Assembly (NCBI GenBank): GCA_015234525.1
Contig: JADGMX010000010.1
Coordinates: 62,001-126,000 of the forward strand
DNA: 64,000 nt
Reading direction: 5' to 3'
Source of the DNA: Flavobacterium sp.
Lineage (GTDB): Bacteria > Bacteroidota > Bacteroidia > Flavobacteriales > Flavobacteriaceae
Position 1 is the stretch's first letter. The number at the start of each line of letters is the position of its first letter. The notes under the pieces are model-generated. The model ran no database searches. It had not been told where the DNA came from and was given only the letters and a program-made list of their open reading frames with translations. The translations under genes were made by a program, and so were the position numbers. Below, in pieces: positions 18,264-26,927 of the stretch.

Positions 18264-19685
18264 ATGCAAAAATTTCAGTTAATCATACTGTTAACGGTGT
18301 CGTGGTTCGCACAAGCTCAGACTTTGTTGTCAAGCAGGACGTATCACATCGATAAACCGCAACGGAATGGCCAACTCAACGCTTTTGCAAATGAAAGTTC
18401 AAATGAGTTTTACGTAGTCGCTGGTCGAGAAAAAGAAATAACAGCCTACAAATATAATCGTGCACTTTTCTTTAGCGATAGTTTGTCGACTGAAAACGAA
18501 CTTCGTCAAGCATACCCAAAATTTGTCGGAAATACATTTGACCAATCGGGAAATCCTGTCGCATATTACGCCGATGACAGCTTTGATAAGTTCACAGCGC
18601 TTAAATTCGACTTTGAAAAGAAGCAAGTTGATAGATCGAAGCTCGACCTCTCGTTTTTAAGTTCTGATTTATTGGGAACTTTACAAGCGAAAAATCACGT
18701 TTGTTTTTTGTCCTCTAAAAGTGGCCTCGGTGACGAAAACCGCCTGGTGCTGAATACCATTCGTGACACAATTGTCGGAATCGCAACATTGGATTTCACT
18801 CCGTATGAAATTTTAGACCATAATGGTAAAATCATATCTGTCAAAGAACTTTTGCGCGAGTATCCGATTGAGTTTATAGACAATCGTTTCTTTGTGCCTC
18901 TAGCTGTCGCATCTGCAAAGACGAAGGCATATATTGATGAAAAAAATTTGATCATAACCTTCGACCATCGACCAGAAGAAACTCAGGTCTTCTCAATTGA
19001 CGTCACATCGGGTGTGGTTACGCATGAAATCATTCCACATCAAAATCTTACCGCCGAAGCCGCACAGTCAAATTCGTTTTATTACGATCGGCGGTTATTT
19101 CAATTTAAATTAAACGAAGACGAATTAGTATTACAATCGGCATCACTTCAGGACAAGTCGAATGTTACAACATACTCAGCTACAAGTAAATCTACGCTAC
19201 AATTTATAAATTCGGCATTGTCAATGCAGGTTGGCAATAAGCCTGTCCGCGAATTTAAAAACACCGAAAAGTTCCTAAAAAAAGCATCAAAAGCAACAGC
19301 GGCACTGACTGTCTACAAAACTCCTGACCACCTTCTTGTTACTGCCGGGGCAGTTCGGAATATCGCTTCTTCAGAAGACGTTGCACTCGGCATTCTATCA
19401 ATTGGTCTCGGTGCCGCAGTGGGAAGTGTCGACGTTCCGGAAATGGGAAAATCAAACATTCAAAGCTTCTACTTTGAATCGCTGTTTGATGATTCATTTA
19501 TCCATCAACCTGTAACTCAAACGCCACTGGCGATCGACCTCATCACCCAATTCATGACCGAAAACCGGAAAAGCATCACGCTTGACTCGGTAATCTGGTA
19601 TCAGGGCAATTACATTCTTTCTTACTACGACAAGAACAAACAGTCTTTCGAACTCCGCAAGTTTGAAGATTACCGACGATATTAA
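18264..19685 (+). CDS. exported protein of unknown function
   Basis: A 473-residue protein with a signal peptide (MQKFQLIILLTVSWFAQAQ) and no lipobox. The mature part is rich in beta-strand patterns and charged residues and has one small Gly-rich stretch (LGILSIGLGAAVGSV, about residues 375-390). There is no T9SS sorting domain at the C-terminus. I do not recognise the family. It starts directly at the stop of the HAD gene. The 34 bases to the convergent ssb gene hold only a weak GAGG/CCTC hairpin. Confidence 0.75.
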   Translation: MQKFQLIILLTVSWFAQAQTLLSSRTYHIDKPQRNGQLNAFANESSNEFYVVAGREKEITAYKYNRALFFSDSLSTENELRQAYPKFVGNTFDQSGNPVAYYADDSFDKFTALKFDFEKKQVDRSKLDLSFLSSDLLGTLQAKNHVCFLSSKSGLGDENRLVLNTIRDTIVGIATLDFTPYEILDHNGKIISVKELLREYPIEFIDNRFFVPLAVASAKTKAYIDEKNLIITFDHRPEETQVFSIDVTSGVVTHEIIPHQNLTAEAAQSNSFYYDRRLFQFKLNEDELVLQSASLQDKSNVTTYSATSKSTLQFINSALSMQVGNKPVREFKNTEKFLKKASKATAALTVYKTPDHLLVTAGAVRNIASSEDVALGILSIGLGAAVGSVDVPEMGKSNIQSFYFESLFDDSFIHQPVTQTPLAIDLITQFMTENRKSITLDSVIWYQGNYILSYYDKNKQSFELRKFEDYRRY

Positions 19686-19719
19686 AAAAAGAGGACCACA
19701 AATTGCAGCCCTCCTTTCA

Positions 19720-20046
19720 CTACATCATTAGCAATTCATTCGCAACCACTTCGGTAAAGTAGCGTTTTTCGCCATTCTTATCTTCATAGGTGCGGTGAGT
19801 AAGCTTTCCTTCAATGGCGAGTTCTTTTCCCTTGGTCAGATATTTTTCAGCTAGTTCGGCCGACTTCCCCCAAGCTACGATATTGTGCCATTGCGTATCG
19901 GTCACTTTTTCGCCTTTGTCGTTAGTGTAGTTCTCGTTGGTAGCCAATTTTAATTTGGCTAATTTCTTTCCTGATTCGAGATTGATAATTTCAGGATCGT
20001 TTCCCAGATTACCAATCAATTGTACGCGGTTTCTTAATGTTGTCAT
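19720..20046 (-). CDS. ssb: single-stranded DNA-binding protein, short form
   Basis: OB-fold protein that coats single-stranded DNA. The 108 residues cover just the OB domain: MTTLRNRVQLIGNLGNDPEI at the start, then DTQWHNIVAWGKSAELAEKYLTKG and a strand ending YFTEVVANELLMM. The flexible tail and acidic C-terminal tip (DDDIPF-like) through which canonical SSB recruits repair proteins are absent. Flavobacteria often carry such short paralogues beside a full-length SSB, so this is probably a secondary SSB. It is single-gene and divergent from the Zn-ribbon gene. Confidence 0.93.
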   Translation of the reverse strand: MTTLRNRVQLIGNLGNDPEIINLESGKKLAKLKLATNENYTNDKGEKVTDTQWHNIVAWGKSAELAEKYLTKGKELAIEGKLTHRTYEDKNGEKRYFTEVVANELLMM

Positions 20047-20129
20047 GGCGAATAATGATTTAAATGGTTTATATCGGCAAAGATTGTAAATGTGAAAGAC
20101 AGAAGTCGGTTGTAAAATATTTAAAATCG

Positions 20130-20180
20130 TTTGTAGTTATTTGTAACCATTTGTAAATGGAAAATATATTTCTATATTTG
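20130..20180 (+). promoter_or_regulatory. promoter with three TTTGTA boxes phased at 10 bp
   Basis: TTTGTA occurs at 20130, 20140 and 20150. The last one serves as a -33 TTTG exactly 19 bases before a -7 element TATATTTG at 20173-20180, a near-ideal Bacteroidota promoter. The two upstream copies sit one helical turn apart on the same face. The promoter reads towards the Zn-ribbon gene at 20253, giving a leader of about 65 bases. Confidence 0.55.
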
Positions 20181-20252
20181 ACCAAGGCATCCGTTTTTTT
20201 TCGCTAAAAACTCAATTGCCCAAATCTCAAGCTAACCTAAATCGCTTGCACG

Positions 20253-20603
20253 ATGGTTAAGTATTGCTTAGAATGTTCCGAAAAAATCATCGGACGCGAA
20301 GACAAAAAGTTTTGCAGCGACGCTTGCCGGAACGCTTATAACAACAAGCGAAACAAAGACAGCAATAACTTAATGCGTACCACAAATAACAGGTTGCGCA
20401 GAAATTATCGGATATTATCCGAATTAAATCCAGACGGAAAAGCAAAAGCAACCCGATCTAAACTCGTCGGAAAAGGGTTCGATTTTGAACTCGTAACCAG
20501 CGTTCTTACCACTACTGCCGGATCTACCTACTATTTCTTATACGACCAGGGTTATATGCTCCTCGAGAACGACCTATATATTCTTGTCCGAAAAGAAATT
20601 TAA
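20253..20603 (+). CDS. small Zn-ribbon protein of unknown function
   Basis: A 116-residue basic protein. The N-terminus holds a zinc-ribbon knuckle, with Cys pairs in YCLECSEKI and FCSDACRNAYNNKR, a pattern seen in DUF2116-like and FCS-type treble-clef fingers. The rest (about 45-116) has no family I know and ends in a beta-rich stretch. The fingers and the basic linker suggest nucleic-acid or ribosome contact, which is inference. It is followed after nine bases by the M28 peptidase gene and is likely the first gene of that operon. Confidence 0.78.
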   Translation: MVKYCLECSEKIIGREDKKFCSDACRNAYNNKRNKDSNNLMRTTNNRLRRNYRILSELNPDGKAKATRSKLVGKGFDFELVTSVLTTTAGSTYYFLYDQGYMLLENDLYILVRKEI

Positions 20604-20612
20604 TCGCCCCCT

Positions 20613-23024
20613 ATGAAAAAAACGCAACAATCGATATTCGCCTTACTATTTCTGATCACAATAATAGCCGGTGTCTTCTTCTTCATGATGCCTCAAACCA
20701 TCTCGCGCGATGACACGCCACTCAACGAATTTTCATTAAAGCGAGCGCTCTCACATGTTAACGAAATTTCAGCCAAACCCCATTATGTCGGATCAGATAA
20801 CCACAACGTAACCGCCGACTACATTCAGCAGGAACTTCGAAAACTCGGACTTGAACCAACAATCCAAGAAGGAACAACCTTATCAGATTGGGGAAATCTT
20901 GTAAAATCAAAAAATATTCTGGCCAGAATTAAAGGCTCTGGCAGTTCCCAGGCTTTAATGCTGCTCTCTCATTACGACAGCGCCCCACATTCATCTTCCC
21001 CCGGCGCATCGGACAATGCAGTTGGCGTGGCCACAATTCTTGAAGGAATCCGTGCATTTATACACAATAAAACCCCGCACAAAAATGATATCATAATCTT
21101 ATTTTCAGATGCTGAAGAACTGGGATTGAACGGCGCGGCACTTTTTGTAACCCAAAGCGGTTGGGCCTCACAAACTGGTTTGGTATTAAATTTCGAAGCG
21201 CGCGGAACAGCTGGACCGTCATATATGCTGATGGAAGTTGCAGGTGGGAATTCGGCCATGGTTAAAGGATTTCAAGATGCCAAAACCACATTTCCGGTCG
21301 CAAATTCGTTAATGTACAGCGTCTACAAGATGCTTCCCAACGATACCGATCTTACCGTTTTTCGCGAGCAAGCGGGAATTCAGGGTTTCAACTTTGCGTT
21401 TATCGATGATCACTTTAATTATCACACCGCACAAGACGATATCGATCATCTAGATCAGCGATCACTTCAGCATCAAGGCAGCTATTTAATGCCACTTCTA
21501 AAACATTTTTCAAATGAAAATTTGGCAGCGCTGAAATCCGACGAGGACCACGTTTATTTCAGTATTCCTTTTGGCTTTGTAAATTATCCGTTCAGCTTTA
21601 TTTATCCGATGTTAATCGTGGCTTCGCTTCTTTTTTTATTTCTGGTTTTCATCGGAATCGGAAAACGAAACCTTGTCCCACGACTGATCGGAAAGGGATT
21701 CATCAATCTGTTACTGTCGATTGCAGTATGTGGAATTCTCGGATTTTTTATTTGGAAGACATTACTGCTTGTATATCCGCATTATACCGACATTTTACAC
21801 GGATTTACCTATAATGGTCATTACTACATATTGGCATTTTGTTTTCTGGCACTCACCATCGGGTTTATTTTCTTCAATAAACCAACAACCGAAATCGAAG
21901 TGATGAGCCAGACCGTAGCGCCAATAACCATTTGGCTACTGATCAACTTAGCGCTTGCCATTTACCTTCCGGGCGCCGCGTTTCTTATTATTCCGGTTTT
22001 CGCAGTCCTGATTATGTTCGGCTATTATGTCGTATTGCAACGAACTAACCTGCTTCTAAATCTGGTTATGTCAATTCCGGCAATCATTATAATTGTTCCG
22101 TTTATTTGGATGTTCCCAATCGGACTCGGTTTAAAAGTGCTTTTCGGCAGTATGATACTAACAGTTCTTACTTTCTCAATATTATTGCCGGTTTCGGCTG
22201 CGTTTCATCGTAAATATATTTTCGGTGGATTATCCGCAGTTCTGTCGATAATTTTATTTGTTTATGCTCATCTGAATTCGGATTATCAGCCCGGCAAAGC
22301 AAAGCCAAACAGTTTGGTCTATATTCTTGACGCCGATACCAAAAAAGCCGAGTTTGCAACTTATGACACTTACGTGGATGATTGGACTGCTAAATATCTC
22401 GGTAACAAGCCTAAGGAAGCATCGCATTTGAATGTGCATCCGCTGTTCAGCAAATACAACTCGGGTTTTACAATGTCGAATCACGCGCCAGTGGTGTCAC
22501 TCGCCCAGCCGACTATTACTTTTCTTCGCGATAGCATCATCGGCAATCAGCGGCATTTAAAAATTTCTATTAAACCGAATCGCCGCGTAAACCGGTACGA
22601 CATTTTCGCTAATCAAAATCTGACTATTCACAACCTTCGGGCAAATGGCGCAACCGCACTTGGGCAGAAAGGCTCGCCGTTCTTACGTCGGAATGCCAAA
22701 ATCCTTAGCTATTATGTGGTTGATCAGCAACCGCTTGAGCTAAGTTTCAGCATCAATAAAAATGCGCCACTTGATTTTCACTTACTTGAAGCTTCGTTCG
22801 ACCTTTTGTCCAACTCCAATCTGAAAATTTCCGAGCGGCCAACCGATATGATTCCGAAACCGTTTGTACTAACTGATGCGGTAATCATCAAGAAGAAAAT
22901 CGCAGCCACACCAGTCACGCCAACTGCTGTTCCTCCGGCCGCCGTACCATTGCGAATCGTTCCAATGCAACCAACGCAAGCCGCGCCGTTCACACCAATT
23001 GATACTACGCGTCTTGAAAATTAG
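20613..23024 (+). CDS. M28 family zinc peptidase with multi-span membrane domain
   Basis: An 803-residue membrane aminopeptidase-like protein. After an N-terminal membrane anchor (about 8-26) comes an M28 catalytic domain with di-zinc ligands in LLSHYDSAP, GASDNAVG and DAEELGLNGA, and the distal His in DDHFNYHTAQDD. Residues about 325-560 form eight or so membrane segments, followed by a soluble domain and a Pro/Ala/Thr-rich C-terminus. This is the architecture of Bacteroidota relatives of ER aminopeptidase ERMP1/Fxna. The peptide substrate is unknown. Its end overlaps the start of the following epimerase-like gene. Confidence 0.88.
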   Translation: MKKTQQSIFALLFLITIIAGVFFFMMPQTISRDDTPLNEFSLKRALSHVNEISAKPHYVGSDNHNVTADYIQQELRKLGLEPTIQEGTTLSDWGNLVKSKNILARIKGSGSSQALMLLSHYDSAPHSSSPGASDNAVGVATILEGIRAFIHNKTPHKNDIIILFSDAEELGLNGAALFVTQSGWASQTGLVLNFEARGTAGPSYMLMEVAGGNSAMVKGFQDAKTTFPVANSLMYSVYKMLPNDTDLTVFREQAGIQGFNFAFIDDHFNYHTAQDDIDHLDQRSLQHQGSYLMPLLKHFSNENLAALKSDEDHVYFSIPFGFVNYPFSFIYPMLIVASLLFLFLVFIGIGKRNLVPRLIGKGFINLLLSIAVCGILGFFIWKTLLLVYPHYTDILHGFTYNGHYYILAFCFLALTIGFIFFNKPTTEIEVMSQTVAPITIWLLINLALAIYLPGAAFLIIPVFAVLIMFGYYVVLQRTNLLLNLVMSIPAIIIIVPFIWMFPIGLGLKVLFGSMILTVLTFSILLPVSAAFHRKYIFGGLSAVLSIILFVYAHLNSDYQPGKAKPNSLVYILDADTKKAEFATYDTYVDDWTAKYLGNKPKEASHLNVHPLFSKYNSGFTMSNHAPVVSLAQPTITFLRDSIIGNQRHLKISIKPNRRVNRYDIFANQNLTIHNLRANGATALGQKGSPFLRRNAKILSYYVVDQQPLELSFSINKNAPLDFHLLEASFDLLSNSNLKISERPTDMIPKPFVLTDAVIIKKKIAATPVTPTAVPPAAVPLRIVPMQPTQAAPFTPIDTTRLEN

Positions 23025-23796
23025 CATTATAGGCTGCGGATGGCTCGGATTTCCATTAGCGACCGACTTTTTGAACAGTGGCTTTTCAGTCAACGGATCG
23101 ACAACATCTGAAGAAAAGCTGGATTTATTGAGCCAAAATGGCATCAACCCATTTTTGATAGACCTTAATACATCAACCGATTTCCGATCATTTCTAGATG
23201 GCGCCGATATCATCCTTGTAAATGTACCGCCTAAAGCTTCTGCCACCAACCAGCTCGGTTATGTTGACAAAATGCGAACTATCCTGAGTAACATTCACGT
23301 AAGTGGACTAAAAAACGTGATTTTCATCAGTTCGATTTCAGTCTACGCCGATGAAAATCAGGTGGTAACCGAACGTACACCAACTTCTGAAACCACCTAT
23401 GCCCGGCAACTGACCGAAGCTGAAAACGTTTTTCGGGCTGATGCCACACTGAATACTACCATACTGCGGTTGGGCGGACTCATCGGCGGCGAGCGTCATC
23501 CGATCAAATCCCTTTCGGGTAGGACAAATCTCCAAAATCCGAACGCACCCGTGAATTTGGTTCAGCGTGATGATTGTATCAAAATTATACGCGAGATCGT
23601 GTCCAAAAAAATATGGGACGAAACATTTAATGTTGTCTCGCCCCATCATCCTTCAAAAGTTGACTATTATAGTCAGAAAGCAACCGATTTAAATTTGGCG
23701 CTTCCGCAATTTGACTTTTCAAATCCATCGATCGGCAAAATTGTGAATTCCCACAAAATCACCGATCGCCTGAACTTTACATTTTCGGCCTTATAA
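23014..23796 (+). CDS. NAD(P)-dependent epimerase/reductase-like protein (SDR superfamily)
   Basis: A 260-residue Rossmann protein beginning with the dinucleotide site ISIIGCGWLGFPLA, close to the YeeZ-type SDR group. FISSISVYA and a downstream Tyr lie where the SDR active site is expected, but the canonical YxxxK is weak (TYARQLTEAE), so catalysis is not certain. No ATG fits the conserved N-terminus. I choose the TTG at 23014 (read as MKISIIG) over the TTG at 22999 because it starts right before the first strand. It overlaps the M28 gene by 11 bases. Confidence 0.82.
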   Translation: MKISIIGCGWLGFPLATDFLNSGFSVNGSTTSEEKLDLLSQNGINPFLIDLNTSTDFRSFLDGADIILVNVPPKASATNQLGYVDKMRTILSNIHVSGLKNVIFISSISVYADENQVVTERTPTSETTYARQLTEAENVFRADATLNTTILRLGGLIGGERHPIKSLSGRTNLQNPNAPVNLVQRDDCIKIIREIVSKKIWDETFNVVSPHHPSKVDYYSQKATDLNLALPQFDFSNPSIGKIVNSHKITDRLNFTFSAL

Positions 23797-25854
23797 TTAC
23801 CAGATTTTTACGCGTTTTTCAGGCGCAATATACATTCCGTTTCCGGGTTTAATGTTGAACGCTTCGTAAAACGCATCTACGTTTTGCAACGGAACATAAG
23901 CTCGATACATTCCGGGCGAATGCGGATCGGTTTTTACCTGATTCTTGATTGCTTCATCGCGCATTTTCGTACGCCAAATCGTAGCCCATGAGATGAAAAA
24001 ACGCTGATCTGGTGTAAATCCATCGATAAGTCCGGGGTTGCCGTTCTCTTTAAGATAAAGTTGCAAGCCATCATAAGCTGCGTTCACTCCGCCCAAATCA
24101 CCAATATTTTCCCCGAGTGTAAACTTCCCATCGACGAAAATTCCGGGAATCGGTTCAAGCGCGCTGTATTGATCTGCGAGTTGTTGTCCGAGGCCGGTAA
24201 ACAAATTAAGATCTTCGTCTGACCACCAATTTACGAGATTTCCTTCAGCGTTGTATCGAGATCCTGAATCGTCGAAACCGTGAGAAATTTCATGACCGAT
24301 AACCGCTCCGATTCCACCGTAATTTACCGCTTCGTCTGCTTTGTAATTGTAGAATGGCGGTTGAAGAATTGCAGCCGGGAACACAATTTCGTTAAACGAC
24401 GGATTAAAATATGCGTTTACGGTTTGTGGAGACATTCCCCATTCTTCTTTATCGACCGGTTTGTCAAGATCGGTCAAGCCTTTTTCGAAACGCCATTTTG
24501 AAATATTTCGCATGTTTTCAAAATAGCTTCCTTTATCGATTGGCGCCGTGATTGTGAGTTTGGAATAATCTTTCCATTTGTCAGGATATCCGATTTTCAC
24601 TCTGAATTTATGAAGCTTTGCAACGGCACTGGCACGTGTTGCTTTAGTCATCCACGGCAATTTGTTGATTCGGTTTTCAAAAGCCTGGATGACGTTTTTG
24701 ATCATTGCTTCAGCTTTAGCTTTCGCTTCAGGCGGGAATTTCTTTTCAACATATAGTTTTCCAAGTGCTTCACCCACGCTGTTATTGATGACTTGTAGCG
24801 CACGCTCATTCATCGGCCGTTGTTTAACCGCTCCTGTAAGCGTTTTTCCGTAAAATTCCCAATTGGCATTTTCGATTTCGGTTGAAAGCAAACCTGCCGA
24901 TCGGTTAAGAAGCGTCCAACGCATATACGCTTTCCAGTCGTCCACCTTATTTTCGGTAAAAATGGTCTGCAATGTTTGCATGTATCGTGGTTGCGAAACG
25001 ATTAACGTATCCGGTACCCGAAGGCCTACTCCGGAAATATAAGCCGTCCAATTGATAGCCGGAACTAATTTTTGAAGTTCGGCAACAGTCATCGGATTGT
25101 ACGTTTTGCGACGATCACGACGTTCAACACGGTCTAATCTCGCCTCAGACATTCGGGTTTCAAGGGCAAGAATGCGTTCGGCGTTTTTTGCTGCTACTGC
25201 GGGCGAATCACCGAGATATCTCAGCATTCGCGCCACGTGAATTTTGTATTTATCACGTTTTTCCTTACTGTCTGCATCAGTTGCAACATAGTAATCGCGA
25301 TCAGGCAACCCCAGGCTTCCCAAACCGACATTTATCAGGTTGCGATTGCTGTTTTTTGAATCGGGACCGACACCAACACCAAAAAATCCGGGTCCGCCGT
25401 ACGGTTCGGTACTAATCAATAGCGCTTGCAGATCTTTTATGTTCTTAACCGAATTAATTTTTGCCAGATGCGGTTTTAAAGGCGTGATACCTTGTTTATT
25501 TCGCGAAACGGTATCCAGGATTGAACGATACAAATTAATCGCCTTGCCTTGATCTGTTGACGAATTATACTTGGAATCAGCTGCAGCTTCTGTTAATATT
25601 TGCAGGGCATCGAGATCGGTGTTTTGGCGGAGTTCGTCAAAACTTCCCCATCGGGTGCGATCTGCCGGGATTTCGGTCTTGTCGTACCAAGCGCCGTTGA
25701 CGAAACGGAAAAAATCGTCAGCCGGATTAACCGAACGGTCCATATACGAAAGATTTATGCCGGGTTCAGTGGTTTTGTTGTCTTGTGCAATTGCATCGAC
25801 CGAAAATAAAATCGGAAGTGCAAACATCATGGGTAAAGAACGTTTGAGAATCAT
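23797..25854 (-). CDS. M13 family zinc metallopeptidase, secreted (second paralogue)
   Basis: A 685-residue zinc endopeptidase of the M13 family. It has a signal peptide (MILKRSLPMMFALPILFSVDAIAQ) without lipobox, so it is probably soluble in the periplasm, unlike the lipoprotein paralogue at 1890. The zinc motif is HEISH in VIGHEISHGFDD, the third ligand lies in GENIGDLGG, and the chain ends KRVKIW. I use the ATG at 25854; a longer open frame to 25911 adds residues before the signal peptide. Its stop codon abuts that of the convergent epimerase gene. Confidence 0.93.
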   Translation of the reverse strand: MILKRSLPMMFALPILFSVDAIAQDNKTTEPGINLSYMDRSVNPADDFFRFVNGAWYDKTEIPADRTRWGSFDELRQNTDLDALQILTEAAADSKYNSSTDQGKAINLYRSILDTVSRNKQGITPLKPHLAKINSVKNIKDLQALLISTEPYGGPGFFGVGVGPDSKNSNRNLINVGLGSLGLPDRDYYVATDADSKEKRDKYKIHVARMLRYLGDSPAVAAKNAERILALETRMSEARLDRVERRDRRKTYNPMTVAELQKLVPAINWTAYISGVGLRVPDTLIVSQPRYMQTLQTIFTENKVDDWKAYMRWTLLNRSAGLLSTEIENANWEFYGKTLTGAVKQRPMNERALQVINNSVGEALGKLYVEKKFPPEAKAKAEAMIKNVIQAFENRINKLPWMTKATRASAVAKLHKFRVKIGYPDKWKDYSKLTITAPIDKGSYFENMRNISKWRFEKGLTDLDKPVDKEEWGMSPQTVNAYFNPSFNEIVFPAAILQPPFYNYKADEAVNYGGIGAVIGHEISHGFDDSGSRYNAEGNLVNWWSDEDLNLFTGLGQQLADQYSALEPIPGIFVDGKFTLGENIGDLGGVNAAYDGLQLYLKENGNPGLIDGFTPDQRFFISWATIWRTKMRDEAIKNQVKTDPHSPGMYRAYVPLQNVDAFYEAFNIKPGNGMYIAPEKRVKIW

Positions 25855-25940
25855 GGATTTTGGGATAGATTTAAAAAAATGGAAATTATTAAAATATCCT
25901 TTAAAAAGCAAGGACTCTGGGAGAACGCGATTTCTTTCCG

Positions 25941-25948
25941 TAAATTTG
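25941..25948 (+). promoter_or_regulatory. -7 promoter element directly before the SCO gene
   Basis: TAAATTTG matches TAnnTTTG and ends only four bases before the ATG at 25953. Transcription would start at or next to the start codon, so the mRNA may be leaderless. Confidence 0.5.
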
Positions 25949-25952
25949 CGCC

Positions 25953-26624
25953 ATGAAAGCTATTTTAAGGAAGTATCGCTATTTTTTGATTGCTTTTGCC
26001 GTTTTCTCCGCAATCACACTTACGTTGTTTTATCGCGCACTTGATCCCGGAAAATCCCTTCCGGTTTACAATCCAAGCATGGTCAACCCTGAGCTTGTGG
26101 ACAGCACCATGCAACATGTGGCTGCTTATCACAAAGTGGCTGATTTTTCATTCGTCAATCAAAACGGAAAAACCGTCACTCAAAAAGATTACGAAGGTAA
26201 AGTTTACGTAGCCGACTTCTTTTTTACAACATGTCAGACGATATGCCCGATTATGACCGATAATATGACCACAGTTCAGGTGGCAGTTAAAGATAATCCC
26301 AAAGTGATGTTGCTCTCCCATACGGTTACTCCCGAGATTGACGATGTTCCAACGCTGAAGCAATATGCAATTGATCACAAAGTCATTGACGGAAAGTGGA
26401 ATTTAGTCACCGGTGATAAACGTGAAATTTACAAAATGGCGCGAAAATCATATCTCGCCGTAAAAATGGGAAAACCCGAAGAACTCTACGATATGGTTCA
26501 TACCGAAAATTTCGTGCTTGTCGATCAAGAGCGCCAGGTACGAGGATTTTATGACGGCACAGACCCTGACGACATCGAGCGTTTGATCGAAGACATCAAC
26601 TGGCTGACGGAAAAGAAGAATTAA
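25953..26624 (+). CDS. SCO family protein (SCO1/SenC/PrrC), membrane-anchored thioredoxin fold
   Basis: Copper chaperone or thiol reductase for cytochrome oxidase assembly, anchored to the inner membrane by residues about 10-28 and facing the periplasm. The thioredoxin fold carries the copper site Cys94-x-x-x-Cys98 (TTCQTICPI) and the third ligand His183 (MVHTENF), so it is intact as a Cu-binding SCO. Length 223 is normal. It is next to the feoAB operon on the same strand, but feoA has its own -7 element, so the link may be just positional. Confidence 0.92.
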   Translation: MKAILRKYRYFLIAFAVFSAITLTLFYRALDPGKSLPVYNPSMVNPELVDSTMQHVAAYHKVADFSFVNQNGKTVTQKDYEGKVYVADFFFTTCQTICPIMTDNMTTVQVAVKDNPKVMLLSHTVTPEIDDVPTLKQYAIDHKVIDGKWNLVTGDKREIYKMARKSYLAVKMGKPEELYDMVHTENFVLVDQERQVRGFYDGTDPDDIERLIEDINWLTEKKN

Positions 26625-26659
26625 CGTTTCATAAGCAAGGTTTCTAGGGTTTAAATCAG

Positions 26660-26690
26660 TAATTTTGCGCCTTTATTCAATCTAAATAAA
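26660..26690 (+). promoter_or_regulatory. feoA promoter and leader with a TCTAAATAAA half-site
   Basis: A -7 element TAATTTTG lies at 26660-26667, 25 bases before the feoA start. The leader contains TCAATCTAAATAAA at 26677-26690. The same 14 bases occur in the palindrome before the AraC gene at 53871-53884 minus its last base, and TTTAGA/TCTAAA arms also occur in the TonB-receptor promoter. I read it as a half-site for an iron-dependent DtxR-type repressor; this is inference. Confidence 0.45.
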
Positions 26691-26692
26691 CT

Positions 26693-26920
26693 TTGCAGAC
26701 TACCCTAGATTTATTAAAAATCGGCGATAAAGCCACAATACTCGATTTCGATATCGAGAAGATCCCATTAAAACTTCTTGAAATGGGTTGTTTGCCTGGA
26801 AATGTAGTCCAATTACTGCAGAAAGCACCATTCGGCGATCCACTATATCTCGATGTCAACGGTTCTCATTTGGCAATCCGAATTGAAACCGCGAGTCAGA
26901 TCACCGTCGAGATCATCTAA
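26693..26920 (+). CDS. feoA: FeoA family protein
   Basis: A 75-residue SH3-like protein that supports ferrous iron uptake through FeoB at the inner membrane. The core reads IGDKATILDFD, PLKLLEMGCLPGNVVQLLQKAPFGDP, and YLDVNGSHLAIR, the standard FeoA pattern. No ATG is available near the conserved N-terminus, so the TTG at 26693 is the likely start. It precedes feoB by seven bases. The leader carries a putative iron-repressor half-site (26681-26690). Confidence 0.93.
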   Translation: MQTTLDLLKIGDKATILDFDIEKIPLKLLEMGCLPGNVVQLLQKAPFGDPLYLDVNGSHLAIRIETASQITVEII

Positions 26921-26927
26921 TTCAGCT

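Noticed and set aside
25571..26044. 157-residue plus-strand frame across the start of the second M13 gene
   Set aside because: Antisense to the signal-peptide region of the M13 gene and overlapping the start of the SCO gene; no protein-like features.
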